Source: Planctomycetaceae bacterium (GTDB lineage: Bacteria > Planctomycetota > Planctomycetia > Pirellulales > Pirellulaceae). From it: a stretch of 64,000 nt of DNA. Of this stretch, positions 34,121-43,687 are shown piece by piece; the stretch's first letter is position 1; each line of letters starts with the position of its first letter. Under the pieces are notes generated by a model. It was not told where the DNA came from. It searched no databases and saw only the letters and a program-made list of their open reading frames with translations. Where the stretch lies: the NCBI GenBank assembly GCA_020638995.1, contig JACKHM010000002.1:62001-126000 (forward strand), in the 5' to 3' direction. Position numbers and translations under genes: made by a program.

Positions 34121-35896
34121 TCAACGCCTACTATTCTCGGCGAAGATCGAGGGATGGTTCTTAGCGAAAGAGATCTGCTCTTCGGATGCCTGTGATAAGA
34201 ACCCGACACCCAGCGTCTCCAGCATAGTGCCGCGAACGTAATGTAGATTGATGATTGCCAAGTTATAATCGACCAGCGAACGCAGCATGGCCGTTTCGGC
34301 TTGCGTCGCACGAATTTGGGCGTCAAGCACGTTCGTGATGAGGGCATCTCCGACGGCGTGTCGCTCGAGTTCTGCTTGCAGTCGGACTTTTGCGGCATCG
34401 AGACCACTCCCCAAGGACTGAGTAACGCCGTAAGCTCGATCGAGTTCGGTAAATGCAGACTGCAACTGCGTGGTCAACTGCTGCTCCTGCTCGGCTTGTA
34501 GTGCGCGGTCGCGGCTCAACCGGAGCTCTGAATTACGAACCGCTGCGTCCTCGCGGCGGTCGCCCAACACTTTGCTGAACTCAATACCCACATTCCAAGT
34601 CTGCAACGCCGAAGAGAACATCGCGTCCCGATTGCCGGGGTCGCTCACGGGGCCCCGATACTGTCCTACGAGATCGACTTTCGGGCGTCGCAAGTTCTGG
34701 GAGACCTTGAGCTCTAACTTTCGCTTTTCAATATCGATTCGCTGCTTTCGCAACTCGACTCGCCGGGAGTGAGCAAGGTGCAGGGCTTCGTCCCAATCAA
34801 AATGAAGTTCGGCCTCAAGCGGTCTGGCGGTTGGCTGAATCAGGCTACCGTCCGCTGTGGGCAGCGCCAGCAACGTCCTGAGTTTCGCCTCTGCACCGTA
34901 GACGCCCGTGCCCGCTGGACCGCTTCCGCCAATCGCATTTTGTACGGCAGCATCCGCTGTGTAGTATTGCTGCCGCGCGGCTGCCTCGACATCAGGTGGA
35001 CTCGCCTGTTCGGCCACGCGAGTTTGTTCGAGATGCCATGTTTGGCGAGCGACCTCGAGAGCGGCTTGTTTTGCGTTAAGATCGTGGTAGGAAAAATACA
35101 GTGTCCAGTAGGATATCGCTACATCGCGCACCAGATCTCGAACCGCCTGCTCCAAGTCGAGATCGACCTTTTGGGAATCTAATTGCGTGATCCAGATCCC
35201 GCGGTTTCCTCCGGGGCCTGCAATCATATTGATTTCGGTGCCGGCACCTTGTTGGAGCGGGTGGCGCACTTCAGCACCAAAGGCGCCAAAGGCTCCCCCA
35301 GCAATGTCCTGGTCGTATCCGCCGAGGACTCCGAGTCTTGCGCGCGTTCCGTTGCGAAAGATACGTGCGACACCCAATTCAGCTGTGTTGGTCGGCTGCG
35401 AAAAGACGCCAAAAGCTCCAGATGACAACGCATTTCCACCGCCGCGATAAGTCAGGCTGGATTTGAGTTGCGTGTCGAAGGCGGCCAGCGCTGCCGCGGG
35501 ACCTAGATTCGGATCGGTCGCAAAAAGTGCGGGGTCAAAAGTCGTACCAAGCGTTTGGCCGCCGGCGCTGCGGATTACGGGACTGTTTTCCAACGCGATC
35601 CGGATTGCCTCGTCGAGCGACATAGGCCATGGCGTCAATGCGTGAATATCCCGCACTCTCGGAGGACGCATTGGGGCTTTCGGCATGAAGGAAGCTGGTT
35701 GAACGTCCGCCACCCACGAAGTTGGCTTGGGCAGCCACTCAGTACCATCCTGCCCCATCGGAACGGTTTGCTCCATTTCGTATGCCACTGGACCGCGGGT
35801 ACGGCATCCCACGAGGCACGCAATCAAGATCGCTGTAAGCACTACCGGCATGCTCCGACGCGTCCCCACCTCTCGCCCTTGGACCAGACCAGGCAT
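34121..35896 (-). CDS. TolC-family outer membrane efflux lipoprotein
   Basis: A 591-residue protein from ATG 35896; a GTG 17 codons upstream and an ATG at 35851 are alternatives. The segment MPVVLTAILIACLVGCRT is a lipoprotein signal with lipobox LVGC. The rest is largely alpha-helical with the two-fold TolC repeat: PMSLDEAIRIALENSPVIRSAGG early, and DEALHLAHSRRVELRKQRIDIEKRKLEL later, plus the YWTLYFSYHDLNAKQAALEVARQTW helix and AQIRATQAETAMLRSLVDYNLAIINLHYVRGTML near the C-terminus. It would form a trimeric outer-membrane channel for an efflux or type I secretion system. No membrane-fusion or inner-membrane partner lies beside it; the ABC exporter starting at 38016 is the nearest transporter, but it is of another class. 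Confidence 0.9.
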   Translation of the reverse strand: MPGLVQGREVGTRRSMPVVLTAILIACLVGCRTRGPVAYEMEQTVPMGQDGTEWLPKPTSWVADVQPASFMPKAPMRPPRVRDIHALTPWPMSLDEAIRIALENSPVIRSAGGQTLGTTFDPALFATDPNLGPAAALAAFDTQLKSSLTYRGGGNALSSGAFGVFSQPTNTAELGVARIFRNGTRARLGVLGGYDQDIAGGAFGAFGAEVRHPLQQGAGTEINMIAGPGGNRGIWITQLDSQKVDLDLEQAVRDLVRDVAISYWTLYFSYHDLNAKQAALEVARQTWHLEQTRVAEQASPPDVEAAARQQYYTADAAVQNAIGGSGPAGTGVYGAEAKLRTLLALPTADGSLIQPTARPLEAELHFDWDEALHLAHSRRVELRKQRIDIEKRKLELKVSQNLRRPKVDLVGQYRGPVSDPGNRDAMFSSALQTWNVGIEFSKVLGDRREDAAVRNSELRLSRDRALQAEQEQQLTTQLQSAFTELDRAYGVTQSLGSGLDAAKVRLQAELERHAVGDALITNVLDAQIRATQAETAMLRSLVDYNLAIINLHYVRGTMLETLGVGFLSQASEEQISFAKNHPSIFAENSRR

Positions 35897-36402
35897 TACG
35901 AGGATACTCTGCGTGGCAGCGATACGTTTTCGGTAAGTGGATGTCACGAGACACGTGGTTCGATGGCATGCCGATGGACGTTATCAGCGACGGGCAGACA
36001 AAGCCACCGAAGAGCCAATTCGCTCGTCGACATATCAGAAGAGAAAGTGACTAAAATGGCCGGACTCATCCGACCCACAGACACTCTCTGTATCGGCTAA
36101 ACGTCAGAGTCAGATTAATCGCATTAATCGTAGTTTTCGGACCAGTCACATTGCGGTTATCCTGCCGGGTTCCTACCAGTTTCGGAAGCGATAGCAAATG
36201 CTCGTTAAGCATCTGGCCCGCCAATTAGTTCGATCGACGCCTGGTACATACCGACCAGATGGTCACGTCCGTCCGCGATCCGTTTAGCATGGCGAGGGTG
36301 CGACGAGCGGTTCTTTCTAGTCGCACGCTAGCGAACGCCAATGTCGTCGCTTCCCGACCGATTAGGTACTACTGGTCACTTGCAGCAATCCGCCAACAGC
36401 GG
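35897..36402. other. intergenic region, no gene seen
   Basis: About 500 bp between two minus-strand genes (TolC-like downstream, ABC exporter upstream). No ORF with a credible start or protein-like composition and no strong hairpin. It presumably contains the TolC-like promoter. Confidence 0.45.
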
Positions 36403-38016
36403 TTACGCCGCCATTTCCTTCGCGGCCCATTCCAGTTGCCCGTCCAATAACTTCAGGACTCGATCAGCTGCAGAGAAATATCGATCATCGTGAGTGATCG
36501 CGACCACTGTCTTGCCTTGCTTCCTCAACTCCGGCAGGATCTGTTTGTAAAAGATCTCTTTGAAGCCCGGATCCTGCTCGGCTGCCCATTCGTCAAAGAC
36601 CAAGATAGGCCGATCGTCCATACAAGCGACAAGCAACGCCAGTCTTTTATGCTGGCCTCGCGATAGATTCTGCGAGCTGAAGTGACCCGTTTCAACATCA
36701 ACATACTTTTCAATTCCCAACAGCGTGGCAAAGTGGCGTAGCTTTTCTTGCTCCAGTTCGACGCCGAGCAATCGGTCGAAGACGTGCCCTTCGACGAAAA
36801 CAGTTGAAAACAGCTGCCGATAATTGTTGCGCGTCTCCTTAGAGACGACCTGTCCATTGAGCATGACGTGCCCTTCGTCGGGACTGTACAGCCCAATTAA
36901 CACTTTCGCCAGTGTCGTCTTGCCACTCCCGTTGCCTCCAGCGATGAAAAGCTCCTCTCCTGATGACACGGTCAAGTCAATCGGCCCGAGCGCGAAACCC
37001 TTGCCATCGGGTGACGTATACCGGTAGGTAACGCCCTGCAACCGAATTGATTCAAAGGGCGGCATTACTGTACAAAGCGTCTGTTCCTCGGAATCGTCGA
37101 TTGATAATCCCAGCGAATCGATCTTGGTCAGTGCGATCGAGGCGGCATTGATCGTGGGAAGCCAACCCAATATGGCACCCAGAGGTTGCGTGAGATAGAG
37201 AATCGTGAGCGTGTAACCGGTCAGCGTCGCACGAGAAACGGAGTACCAGCTGGGCCAGACGAAGAGCAGCGCACCGATCCCGAGAAAAAGGCAGACTCGT
37301 CCCGCGCTGTGTGCAAGACCCTGAATGCTCGAACCAACAATTACGTTTTTACGCATTTTGGTGTCTGCGGGCAGCAACACGCCGTAGAAGAAGTCCAGAC
37401 AACGCGAACGATTGCCCTTCAGTTCTTTGATTCCGTAAACGAGTGCGCGAGTCTGTTTGAAAAGTTCATCCCGATCCTCGCGGGCCTGACGGATGTAACC
37501 TTTGGCAATTTTCAGTCCGAGCAGATAGCTTGCCACGCCGACACCAGCTACGAGGATGACGCAACCAGCAACGGGCAGTGAGAGACTTGCGAGATAACCC
37601 ATTCCGCAAATTAACACCGTCAAGTTGGCGCAGACGCTCGGAAACCCTGTCAATACGCCCGTGATCGCGTTGACATCCCCACCAAGCGACTCTAACAGGC
37701 GGTGTGATCCAACAGCTTCAAGCTTTGCCAACGGAGCGGTCATGATTCGTGTGCAGAGTTCGTATCGCAGCCGTGCTATCGTCGAGTTTGAAAGCCTGAT
37801 TTGCAGGCACTGCGCCCCGACCTGGGACATAAGCACCAGAGCGCATGAGCCGGCAAAGAGCGCAGGCAACCTTAGCGATTGGGGCGCAGGTTCACTAAGC
37901 GTCTGGTGGACTAGTGCAATCAGTGACAGAGTCGCCATTCCACCGATTGCGCCAATTACCACTAAAGATAGCAGTACCAACCAGGAGGACCGAAACGCAA
38001 GTAGTAACAGTCTCAA
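36403..38016 (-). CDS. cyclic-peptide-type ABC exporter, fused membrane and ATPase domains
   Basis: A 537-residue ABC half-transporter. Six membrane segments are seen in the first 300 residues (for example WLVLLSLVVIGAIGGMATLS, VAGCVILVAGVGVASYLLGL, VCLFLGIGALLFVWPSW). The ATPase domain follows: Walker A GGNGSGKTTLAKVLIG, a degenerate signature NLSRGQHKRLAL, Walker B with PILVFDEWAAEQDP, and H-loop AITHDD. The EWAAEQDP wording and domain order match the cyclic peptide export family (SyrD/PvdE/MchF type), which exports nonribosomal peptides, siderophore precursors or microcins. No peptide synthetase is nearby. The start codon reads TTG at 38016, with no better ATG before the first membrane helix; it could start slightly differently. 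It is divergent from a glycosyltransferase gene. Confidence 0.9.
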   Translation of the reverse strand: MRLLLLAFRSSWLVLLSLVVIGAIGGMATLSLIALVHQTLSEPAPQSLRLPALFAGSCALVLMSQVGAQCLQIRLSNSTIARLRYELCTRIMTAPLAKLEAVGSHRLLESLGGDVNAITGVLTGFPSVCANLTVLICGMGYLASLSLPVAGCVILVAGVGVASYLLGLKIAKGYIRQAREDRDELFKQTRALVYGIKELKGNRSRCLDFFYGVLLPADTKMRKNVIVGSSIQGLAHSAGRVCLFLGIGALLFVWPSWYSVSRATLTGYTLTILYLTQPLGAILGWLPTINAASIALTKIDSLGLSIDDSEEQTLCTVMPPFESIRLQGVTYRYTSPDGKGFALGPIDLTVSSGEELFIAGGNGSGKTTLAKVLIGLYSPDEGHVMLNGQVVSKETRNNYRQLFSTVFVEGHVFDRLLGVELEQEKLRHFATLLGIEKYVDVETGHFSSQNLSRGQHKRLALLVACMDDRPILVFDEWAAEQDPGFKEIFYKQILPELRKQGKTVVAITHDDRYFSAADRVLKLLDGQLEWAAKEMAA

Positions 38017-38510
38017 TGTTCACGCTCGATATTCGGGAAATGATCAAATGGAACTGGGAACGCTGGCCTGCGGTCTGACATTTGGAGAATTCTCACCCAT
38101 TCGTCATAACCACATCAGATTGCGCGGTCATGTAGTGTTCCCTGGTACGAACCGCTCCGACCTCAAGATATTAGATTGGGGTCGGGCAAGTCCCTGACGA
38201 GACAATCGGCAATTCCAGTGCAACCGTTGCAGTCAAAACGAAAATGTTGAGCGAGAGAATGCTAGCGGCACGGCATCACGAGCAACTGGCGAGAACGAGT
38301 ATCCACAATGTTTCCGATTTCGCCTTGGTTATTTTGCGTCGGTTCGCTAAAAGACGCATTCCAATTTATCTGGTCAAATCACAATGCCTCGGTGTCACGG
38401 TCACTTGCATAGTCCCCGAACCGATTGGTCTTCGAATGGCAACTCCGACGATTTGCTATTCGTAGCGAGGTACCGGCGGCTCACGCTTTGGAAGGCACGA
38501 AACCAAACTC
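38017..38510. other. divergent intergenic region
   Basis: 494 bp between the divergent exporter and glycosyltransferase genes. One short open frame (38244-38465) has no ribosome site and no protein-like character. It should hold both promoters, but I cannot assign boxes. Confidence 0.45.
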
Positions 38511-39962
38511 ATGATTTCTGATCCACAAACCGCACACGATCAAATCGTGAAGCACAAACAGAATGCTATCGGGACTGGCAGTGCGAGGGCGCGTGCCGTG
38601 CTGATAACTTGCTATATGACGGGTTCTACAGAGGGGAAGAACCTAGGGACGGCGGGTTACTCTCATGACTTTGTCGCGAAGCTGTTTGGAGAACTTTTGT
38701 CGCGTTGGGGGAAGGTAGTTTTCGTACCAGACCCGCAGAATAATCTAGAAACGATGGTCCAAAAGACTCGCGACCAGGGATTTGATCCGGTGCATCTCAG
38801 TGTCCTTCCGTTTCAGGATGTTTGCCTCGCGCAGACGATACCTAATGTTGTGATGCCGGCTTGGGAGTTTCCCGATGTTCCGGACCATGGCTTCGACGAC
38901 AATCCACAGAACGATTGGCCTGCGACCGCGAACCGGTGTGACCTAGTTCTGGTGAGCGGACCGTTCACGGAGCAGGCGCTGCGCAGGGGGCAGGCGAAGT
39001 CCCCTATTCGATTTGTTCAAGTTCCAACACCGGATGCGTATTTTTCAGTGCCGCCTTGGCAGTCTGGTCAGGAAGCTCGTATCGAGTGTCCAGCCTACAT
39101 ATTCCCGCAACCGGCTGAGCAAGATTCCGCTACCTCGTTTCTCGGACGGGCCTTTGAATTTACGGCGACCCAGTTGCGAAATTGGCAGCGGTTCCGCCAC
39201 GCACGGGCGACCGGAAAGATGGCATTGCCCTACGAAAGTTCTCCGGCGGCAGTCTTATCAGGAATCGTTTATACAAGCGTCTTCAATCCGCATGATGGAC
39301 GGAAGAATTGGAAGGATCTACTAAACGCTTTCCTGCTGGGTTTAGGTGATAAGGAGGACGCAACGCTGGTATTAAAGCTCGTCACCAAGAACCCAGAAGC
39401 CGTTAAGGAAGTCGTCAACTATTATCACAATCGCGACGTTCCCCATCGATGTAAATTGGTCGTACTCTGTGACTTTCTCTCCGAGAGTCAGATGTGTCAA
39501 CTTGCCGCAGCGAGTACCTATTACTTGCAGGCGACGAAAGCGGAAGGCAATTGTCTGCCATTGATGAATTACCTCGCCGCCGGACGCCCGGGTATCTCTC
39601 CGAGCCATTCTGCGATGAGCGACTACTTTGACGACTCGGTCGGGTTTGTGATTGAGTCTCACCCAGAACCCTGCGCTTGGCCTCATGACGAGAGATTGCG
39701 TTTGAGGAGTACCTGGGGACGCCTGGTATGGCCTTCAATTGTCGAACAGCTTCAGCTGAGCTACCGGCTCGCTAAGGAACGTCCGAATGATTACTCCGTG
39801 CTTGCAAGTCGCTGCCGCGCACATATGCACAATTGGGCAGGAAACGAGGCCGTATGGGAACGCCTTAAGAGTGCTTTGGACGCGCTTGTCAATGGAGAGC
39901 TGAGTCGCGATTCTGTGCCGACACGGGACGTCGTCGGCGCTGTTGCTAAGCGAGTTGCTTGA
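38511..39962 (+). CDS. GT4-like glycosyltransferase
   Basis: A 483-residue protein of GT-B appearance. The N-terminal domain begins after about 28 residues (ARAVLITCYMTGSTEGKNLGTAGYSHDFVAKLFGEL). The acceptor side includes VVMPAWEFPDVPDHGFDDNP and CDLVLVSGPFTEQALRRGQ; then a linker, and the C-terminal domain IVYTSVFNPHDGRKNWKDLLNAFLLGL with KLVVLCDFLSESQMCQLAAASTYYLQATKAEGNCLPLMNYLAAGRPGIS-like sequence, which carries the E-(x)-nucleotide-sugar-binding Glu of GT4 enzymes in KAEGNCLPLMNYLAAG. It probably transfers a sugar onto a cell-surface glycan or lipid in the cytoplasm. It is 63 bp upstream of the sulfotransferase. Confidence 0.8.
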   Translation: MISDPQTAHDQIVKHKQNAIGTGSARARAVLITCYMTGSTEGKNLGTAGYSHDFVAKLFGELLSRWGKVVFVPDPQNNLETMVQKTRDQGFDPVHLSVLPFQDVCLAQTIPNVVMPAWEFPDVPDHGFDDNPQNDWPATANRCDLVLVSGPFTEQALRRGQAKSPIRFVQVPTPDAYFSVPPWQSGQEARIECPAYIFPQPAEQDSATSFLGRAFEFTATQLRNWQRFRHARATGKMALPYESSPAAVLSGIVYTSVFNPHDGRKNWKDLLNAFLLGLGDKEDATLVLKLVTKNPEAVKEVVNYYHNRDVPHRCKLVVLCDFLSESQMCQLAAASTYYLQATKAEGNCLPLMNYLAAGRPGISPSHSAMSDYFDDSVGFVIESHPEPCAWPHDERLRLRSTWGRLVWPSIVEQLQLSYRLAKERPNDYSVLASRCRAHMHNWAGNEAVWERLKSALDALVNGELSRDSVPTRDVVGAVAKRVA

Positions 39963-40025
39963 TAATGATCTTGGATATTTTACTAACCTCTTACCTTTGA
40001 ATTCGTCTCAGGGAGTATTTGGTTG

Positions 40026-41108
40026 ATGGACATAATTCCGGCAAGTGATCTCCTGGAACGTGAGGTTGCGCCCGCGGAAACTGAAGCATGTCGTATCGCG
40101 ATCCTAAGTACGCCGCGTACCGGTAACACGTGGTTGCGGCGACTGCTGGACTCCATCTACTCGTTGCCCCAAGTCGTCGCCGATACGCCGGGCGATGTTG
40201 ATTGGGATCAGTTGCCGAGTCGTTGTATTCTGCAGTTGCATTGGCCGCTAGACATTGCGCTGCAATCGGTTCTCTCAAAGCACGAATTCAAGGTTGTGAC
40301 GCTGTTTAGAAATCCATGCGACACTCTGATATCAATCCTCCACTTTGCGACGGTTTGGAAAAACACGAACTTGTGGATGGGCGGTTTGAAGGGCGACGAA
40401 ACGAGCATCGTCGGCACTCGTCCTTGCAGTCGTGAGTTCGCGGAGTATGTATCAAGCGAGCGAGCTAAACTGTTAATTTCCGCGAGCGCTGATTGGGCAG
40501 AAACCGAAGGGTGCCTTACCGTCAGCTATGAATCACTAGTACATGACACCACACGAGAATTGATTCGTGCGACGGAGCACCTGCAGCCGGCTCCGGCAGA
40601 AGTAATTTCCGCCGCAATCGAGGCAAATTCGATCGCGAAGTTGCGTTCCAGCGTCCAAAATCAGCATTTTTGGAGAGGACAACCTGGCATCTGGAAGACT
40701 TTACTTCCACACGAACTCGTACGAGATATTTATCGACACCACTCGGCAGCGTTTGAGGCAATGAGCTACCCGAGCAATGACGATCATCGTCTTTCGCAGT
40801 CTGAAGCAGATGCAAATTGGACGGGGCTGGAACTCGCGACCATGCGTCAGGAGATGGCAGAATCTCGCCGACAACTCAAGCAGGCGACGGACGAGTTGAA
40901 CCAGTCGAGATGGAAGATACGAGACTTGGAGGTCGCGTTTGAAAAGGCGCATGCAAGCATCGAACCGCTTGTTGAGGTTGGTCCTACAATCCTCAGCCTC
41001 TCGACTCGCGTAAATCGTATCACTCGATTTTGCGGCGGTGCCATGGCATCTATCCGGCACCACCTGGGGTTGAATGGAAAGAGCATTCGGAAGGGATGTG
41101 AGACTTGA
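40026..41108 (+). CDS. sulfotransferase with C-terminal coiled coil
   Basis: A 360-residue PAPS-dependent sulfotransferase from ATG 40026; the TTG one codon upstream is unlikely. The 5'-phosphosulfate loop is IAILSTPRTGNTWLRRLL at about 22-39, with the 3'-phosphate site at VVTLFRNPCDTLISILHFA (Arg and Ser ligands). A later segment, FWRGQPGIWKTLLPHELV, resembles the GxxGxWK motif. After about residue 265 a coiled coil follows (MRQEMAESRRQLKQATDELNQSRWKIRDLE), not usual for the family, perhaps tethering it to a complex. It would sulfate a glycan or small acceptor in the cytoplasm. With the upstream glycosyltransferase it suggests synthesis of a sulfated surface glycan; this is inference. The last 15 residues are basic. 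Confidence 0.88.
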   Translation: MDIIPASDLLEREVAPAETEACRIAILSTPRTGNTWLRRLLDSIYSLPQVVADTPGDVDWDQLPSRCILQLHWPLDIALQSVLSKHEFKVVTLFRNPCDTLISILHFATVWKNTNLWMGGLKGDETSIVGTRPCSREFAEYVSSERAKLLISASADWAETEGCLTVSYESLVHDTTRELIRATEHLQPAPAEVISAAIEANSIAKLRSSVQNQHFWRGQPGIWKTLLPHELVRDIYRHHSAAFEAMSYPSNDDHRLSQSEADANWTGLELATMRQEMAESRRQLKQATDELNQSRWKIRDLEVAFEKAHASIEPLVEVGPTILSLSTRVNRITRFCGGAMASIRHHLGLNGKSIRKGCET

Positions 41109-41416
41109 CTTCTAACGCGGGCTGAGTCATTGCCCGCTGATCAGGCCGTGGGAACTTCAGATTACCGTCAGTTGTCGAATCTGGCACCGGCGTGTGTTGC
41201 TTTGTTTGACGAAACTGCCCGCGTGCCTTCGAAGGCAATCAACACTCGGACATTTGAGGCATCTTCAATATAGCCTCGACGATGCCCAAGTTCGCCAGAC
41301 ACGGAAGGCCACACTAATATCCACAAGAAACCAGTTCTGAACGGATACTGTGGCGCGCGGGGCAGGACCCGGTCGGAGGTAGTTTCTCCCAAGCTACGTG
41401 CTATGATGCACCGGCC
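41109..41416. other. intergenic region, no gene seen
   Basis: 308 bp ahead of the DUF1549/1553 gene. No small ORF with a ribosome site and no clear hairpin. It presumably carries the promoter of the following pair. Confidence 0.4.
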
Positions 41417-43639
41417 ATGATTTCCCATCGATTGTACCTGCCGTCAGCCATCGTATTGGCCTCCTTTCAGTGTGTGACTCTGGCCGCAGTCCCGGACTTT
41501 AACGGTGACATTGCACCAATCCTGGTGAAGCGATGTCTAGAGTGCCACAACGAACGCGAGGCCGCAGGGGGACTGACGCTAACGACTCGCGATAGCGTTT
41601 TGCTGGGAGGTGATAGTGGTGAGGTAATTGTCCCACGGCGCCCTGATCAGAGTCTCCTCATCGAGCGTATCACCAATGGCGAAATGCCTCCGCCGAAGCA
41701 AGGTAAGTCGCAGCCTTTGCCGACCGGTGAGATCGAGCTACTAAGCGCATGGATCGCGTCGGGAGCCGAGTGGCCGACCGAGCGCGCTCTGGATTTGTAT
41801 GAGGCTACGAATGAGGTGAGGGCAGGGCGTGATTGGTGGTCGCTTAAGCCGGTGGTGAATCCAGTAGTACCGAGGGTGAATGATCAACATGACCTACACC
41901 CGATTGACACGTTCATTCGCTCTCGGTTGGAAAAGGAAGGGTTGGTATCGGCACTACCAGCGGATCGGCGCACTCTCTTACGCCGAACATACGTGGATGT
42001 GATCGGAATGCCGCCAAGTGCCGAGCAACTGGGTGATTTTCTCGCCGATGATGCGCCAGATGCTTGGGAGCGAGTTGTTGATGAACTACTCGCGTCGCCG
42101 CAATACGGAGTGAGATGGGCCCGATATTGGCTCGACCTCGTAAGGTATGCCGACACGTGCGGCTATGAACGCGATCAAGATAAGCCGAATGTCTGGCGAT
42201 ATCGCGATTGGGTAGTGCGGTCGTTAAACGAAGACAAGCCCTATGATCAATTCGTTATCGAACAGTTGGCTGGCGACGAGATTAGAGATCGAGACGAACA
42301 ATCGGTGATCGCTACCGGGTTCCTACGACTTGGCACTTGGAATGACGAGCCGAATGATCCACACGAATATAAATTCGAGCGTCTGGAAGACATGGTTCAC
42401 GCCACATCGTCCGCATTCATGGGACTGACTGTAAAGTGTGCTCGTTGCCATGATCATAAGTTCGATCCCATTTTGCAATTGGATTACTATCGCATGGCTG
42501 CCGCATTTTGGGCGGGCCCGATCGAACCACGCGACCGCAGTTTGCTGGGTGGTCCGTCATCGGATGAGCTTGGATTCGAGGACGTATTTGGCTGGACGGA
42601 TTTGTCGCCGGACTCAAAACCACTTCGTCTGCTGAAGAAAGGGGATCCCAAACGCCCACTAGATGAAGTGGTTCCAGCCCATCTCTCCACCATACCGGCA
42701 ATTCATCGCGAGTTTGAATCGCCACCGAACGGTTCAAAGACGACGCAACGACGATTGCAGCTTGCTCGTTGGATCACCGATCCCGAAAACCCGCTCACCG
42801 CCCGTGTCTTTGTAAATCGGCTTTGGCAGCATCACTTCGGTGAAGGGCTCGTCCGGTCTGTCAATAACTTCGGGTTTCGCGGCGACCTCCCAACGCATCC
42901 GGAATTGCTTGATTGGTTAGCAGCTGACTTTGTGGCGGGCGGATGGAAGGTTAAGCGGATGCATAAACAGATTTTGATGTCACGCACCTATTGTCAATCC
43001 TCGCTGCATCCGCAGCAGGAGGCATACAGTGAGCGTGATTTCACGAATCGCCTTTGGTGGCGAGCAAATCGCCGTCGCCTGGATGCCGAAGCACTGCGCG
43101 ATGCTATGCTGGCCGCATCCGGCGAGATTGACCTCAAGCTCGGTGGGCCAAGCTTCAAACCGACAATCAGCGAAGAAGCTTTAGAGGGACTGTCTCGCAA
43201 ATCATCAGCCTGGGAAGCATCTGGCGGGCAAGAGCAATTACGTCGCAGTTTGTACATTTACGCCAAGCGAGGACTGCTAACGCCGCTAATGACGACGTTT
43301 GACTTTGCCGATACAACGCTGCCGTGCGGTCAACGAGACGTTACCACCGCGCCAACACAAGCGTTGGCGTTACTTAACAATTCATTTGTACACAACCGTA
43401 GCCGATCCGTTGCCCGTCGTGTGTTAGCGAGAACGTCAGGGGCAGATGACGTTGTTGGTCAGATTCGGTTGGCATGGCAACTTACATTAGGACGAGAACC
43501 GGACGAATATGAAACCAGTTTGGCTGCTCAGCACATCGCCGCACAGCGAACCCGCTTCAAGAGCGACGATAGTTTTCTAGCATTAACGTCGCTGTGTCAT
43601 GTGTTGCTGAACTCAAACGAATTCATCTACGTTGATTAA
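41417..43639 (+). CDS. planctomycete cytochrome C-like DUF1549/DUF1553 protein
   Basis: A 740-residue exported protein (signal MISHRLYLPSAIVLASFQCV then TLAA). The PSCyt1 domain at about 27-115 holds a single CLECH heme-type motif (Cys40, Cys43, His44), with NGEMPPPK as the likely Met ligand region. DUF1549 follows (IDTFIRSRLEKEGL, RRTYVDVIGMPPSAEQLGDFL, WARYWLDLVRYADTCGYERD), with a second CARCHDHKFDP motif near 342, then DUF1553 (TARVFVNRLWQHHFGEGLV, SVNNFGFRGDLPTHPELLDWL, RSLYIYAKRG). The family is abundant in planctomycetes and is always next to a DUF1501 gene, as here. Its biochemical role is not established; redox or sulfated-polysaccharide degradation roles have been discussed for it. 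The next gene follows at once. Confidence 0.93.
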   Translation: MISHRLYLPSAIVLASFQCVTLAAVPDFNGDIAPILVKRCLECHNEREAAGGLTLTTRDSVLLGGDSGEVIVPRRPDQSLLIERITNGEMPPPKQGKSQPLPTGEIELLSAWIASGAEWPTERALDLYEATNEVRAGRDWWSLKPVVNPVVPRVNDQHDLHPIDTFIRSRLEKEGLVSALPADRRTLLRRTYVDVIGMPPSAEQLGDFLADDAPDAWERVVDELLASPQYGVRWARYWLDLVRYADTCGYERDQDKPNVWRYRDWVVRSLNEDKPYDQFVIEQLAGDEIRDRDEQSVIATGFLRLGTWNDEPNDPHEYKFERLEDMVHATSSAFMGLTVKCARCHDHKFDPILQLDYYRMAAAFWAGPIEPRDRSLLGGPSSDELGFEDVFGWTDLSPDSKPLRLLKKGDPKRPLDEVVPAHLSTIPAIHREFESPPNGSKTTQRRLQLARWITDPENPLTARVFVNRLWQHHFGEGLVRSVNNFGFRGDLPTHPELLDWLAADFVAGGWKVKRMHKQILMSRTYCQSSLHPQQEAYSERDFTNRLWWRANRRRLDAEALRDAMLAASGEIDLKLGGPSFKPTISEEALEGLSRKSSAWEASGGQEQLRRSLYIYAKRGLLTPLMTTFDFADTTLPCGQRDVTTAPTQALALLNNSFVHNRSRSVARRVLARTSGADDVVGQIRLAWQLTLGREPDEYETSLAAQHIAAQRTRFKSDDSFLALTSLCHVLLNSNEFIYVD

Positions 43640-43687
43640 GTGGACTCGCGAGTGCTCAGTGGCGAAGGCAGTAGAACGGCAAGCAAA

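Noticed and set aside
38244..38465. Plus-strand ORF of 73 codons in the divergent intergenic region
   Set aside because: No ribosome site, low protein character, and short frames of this size are expected by chance.
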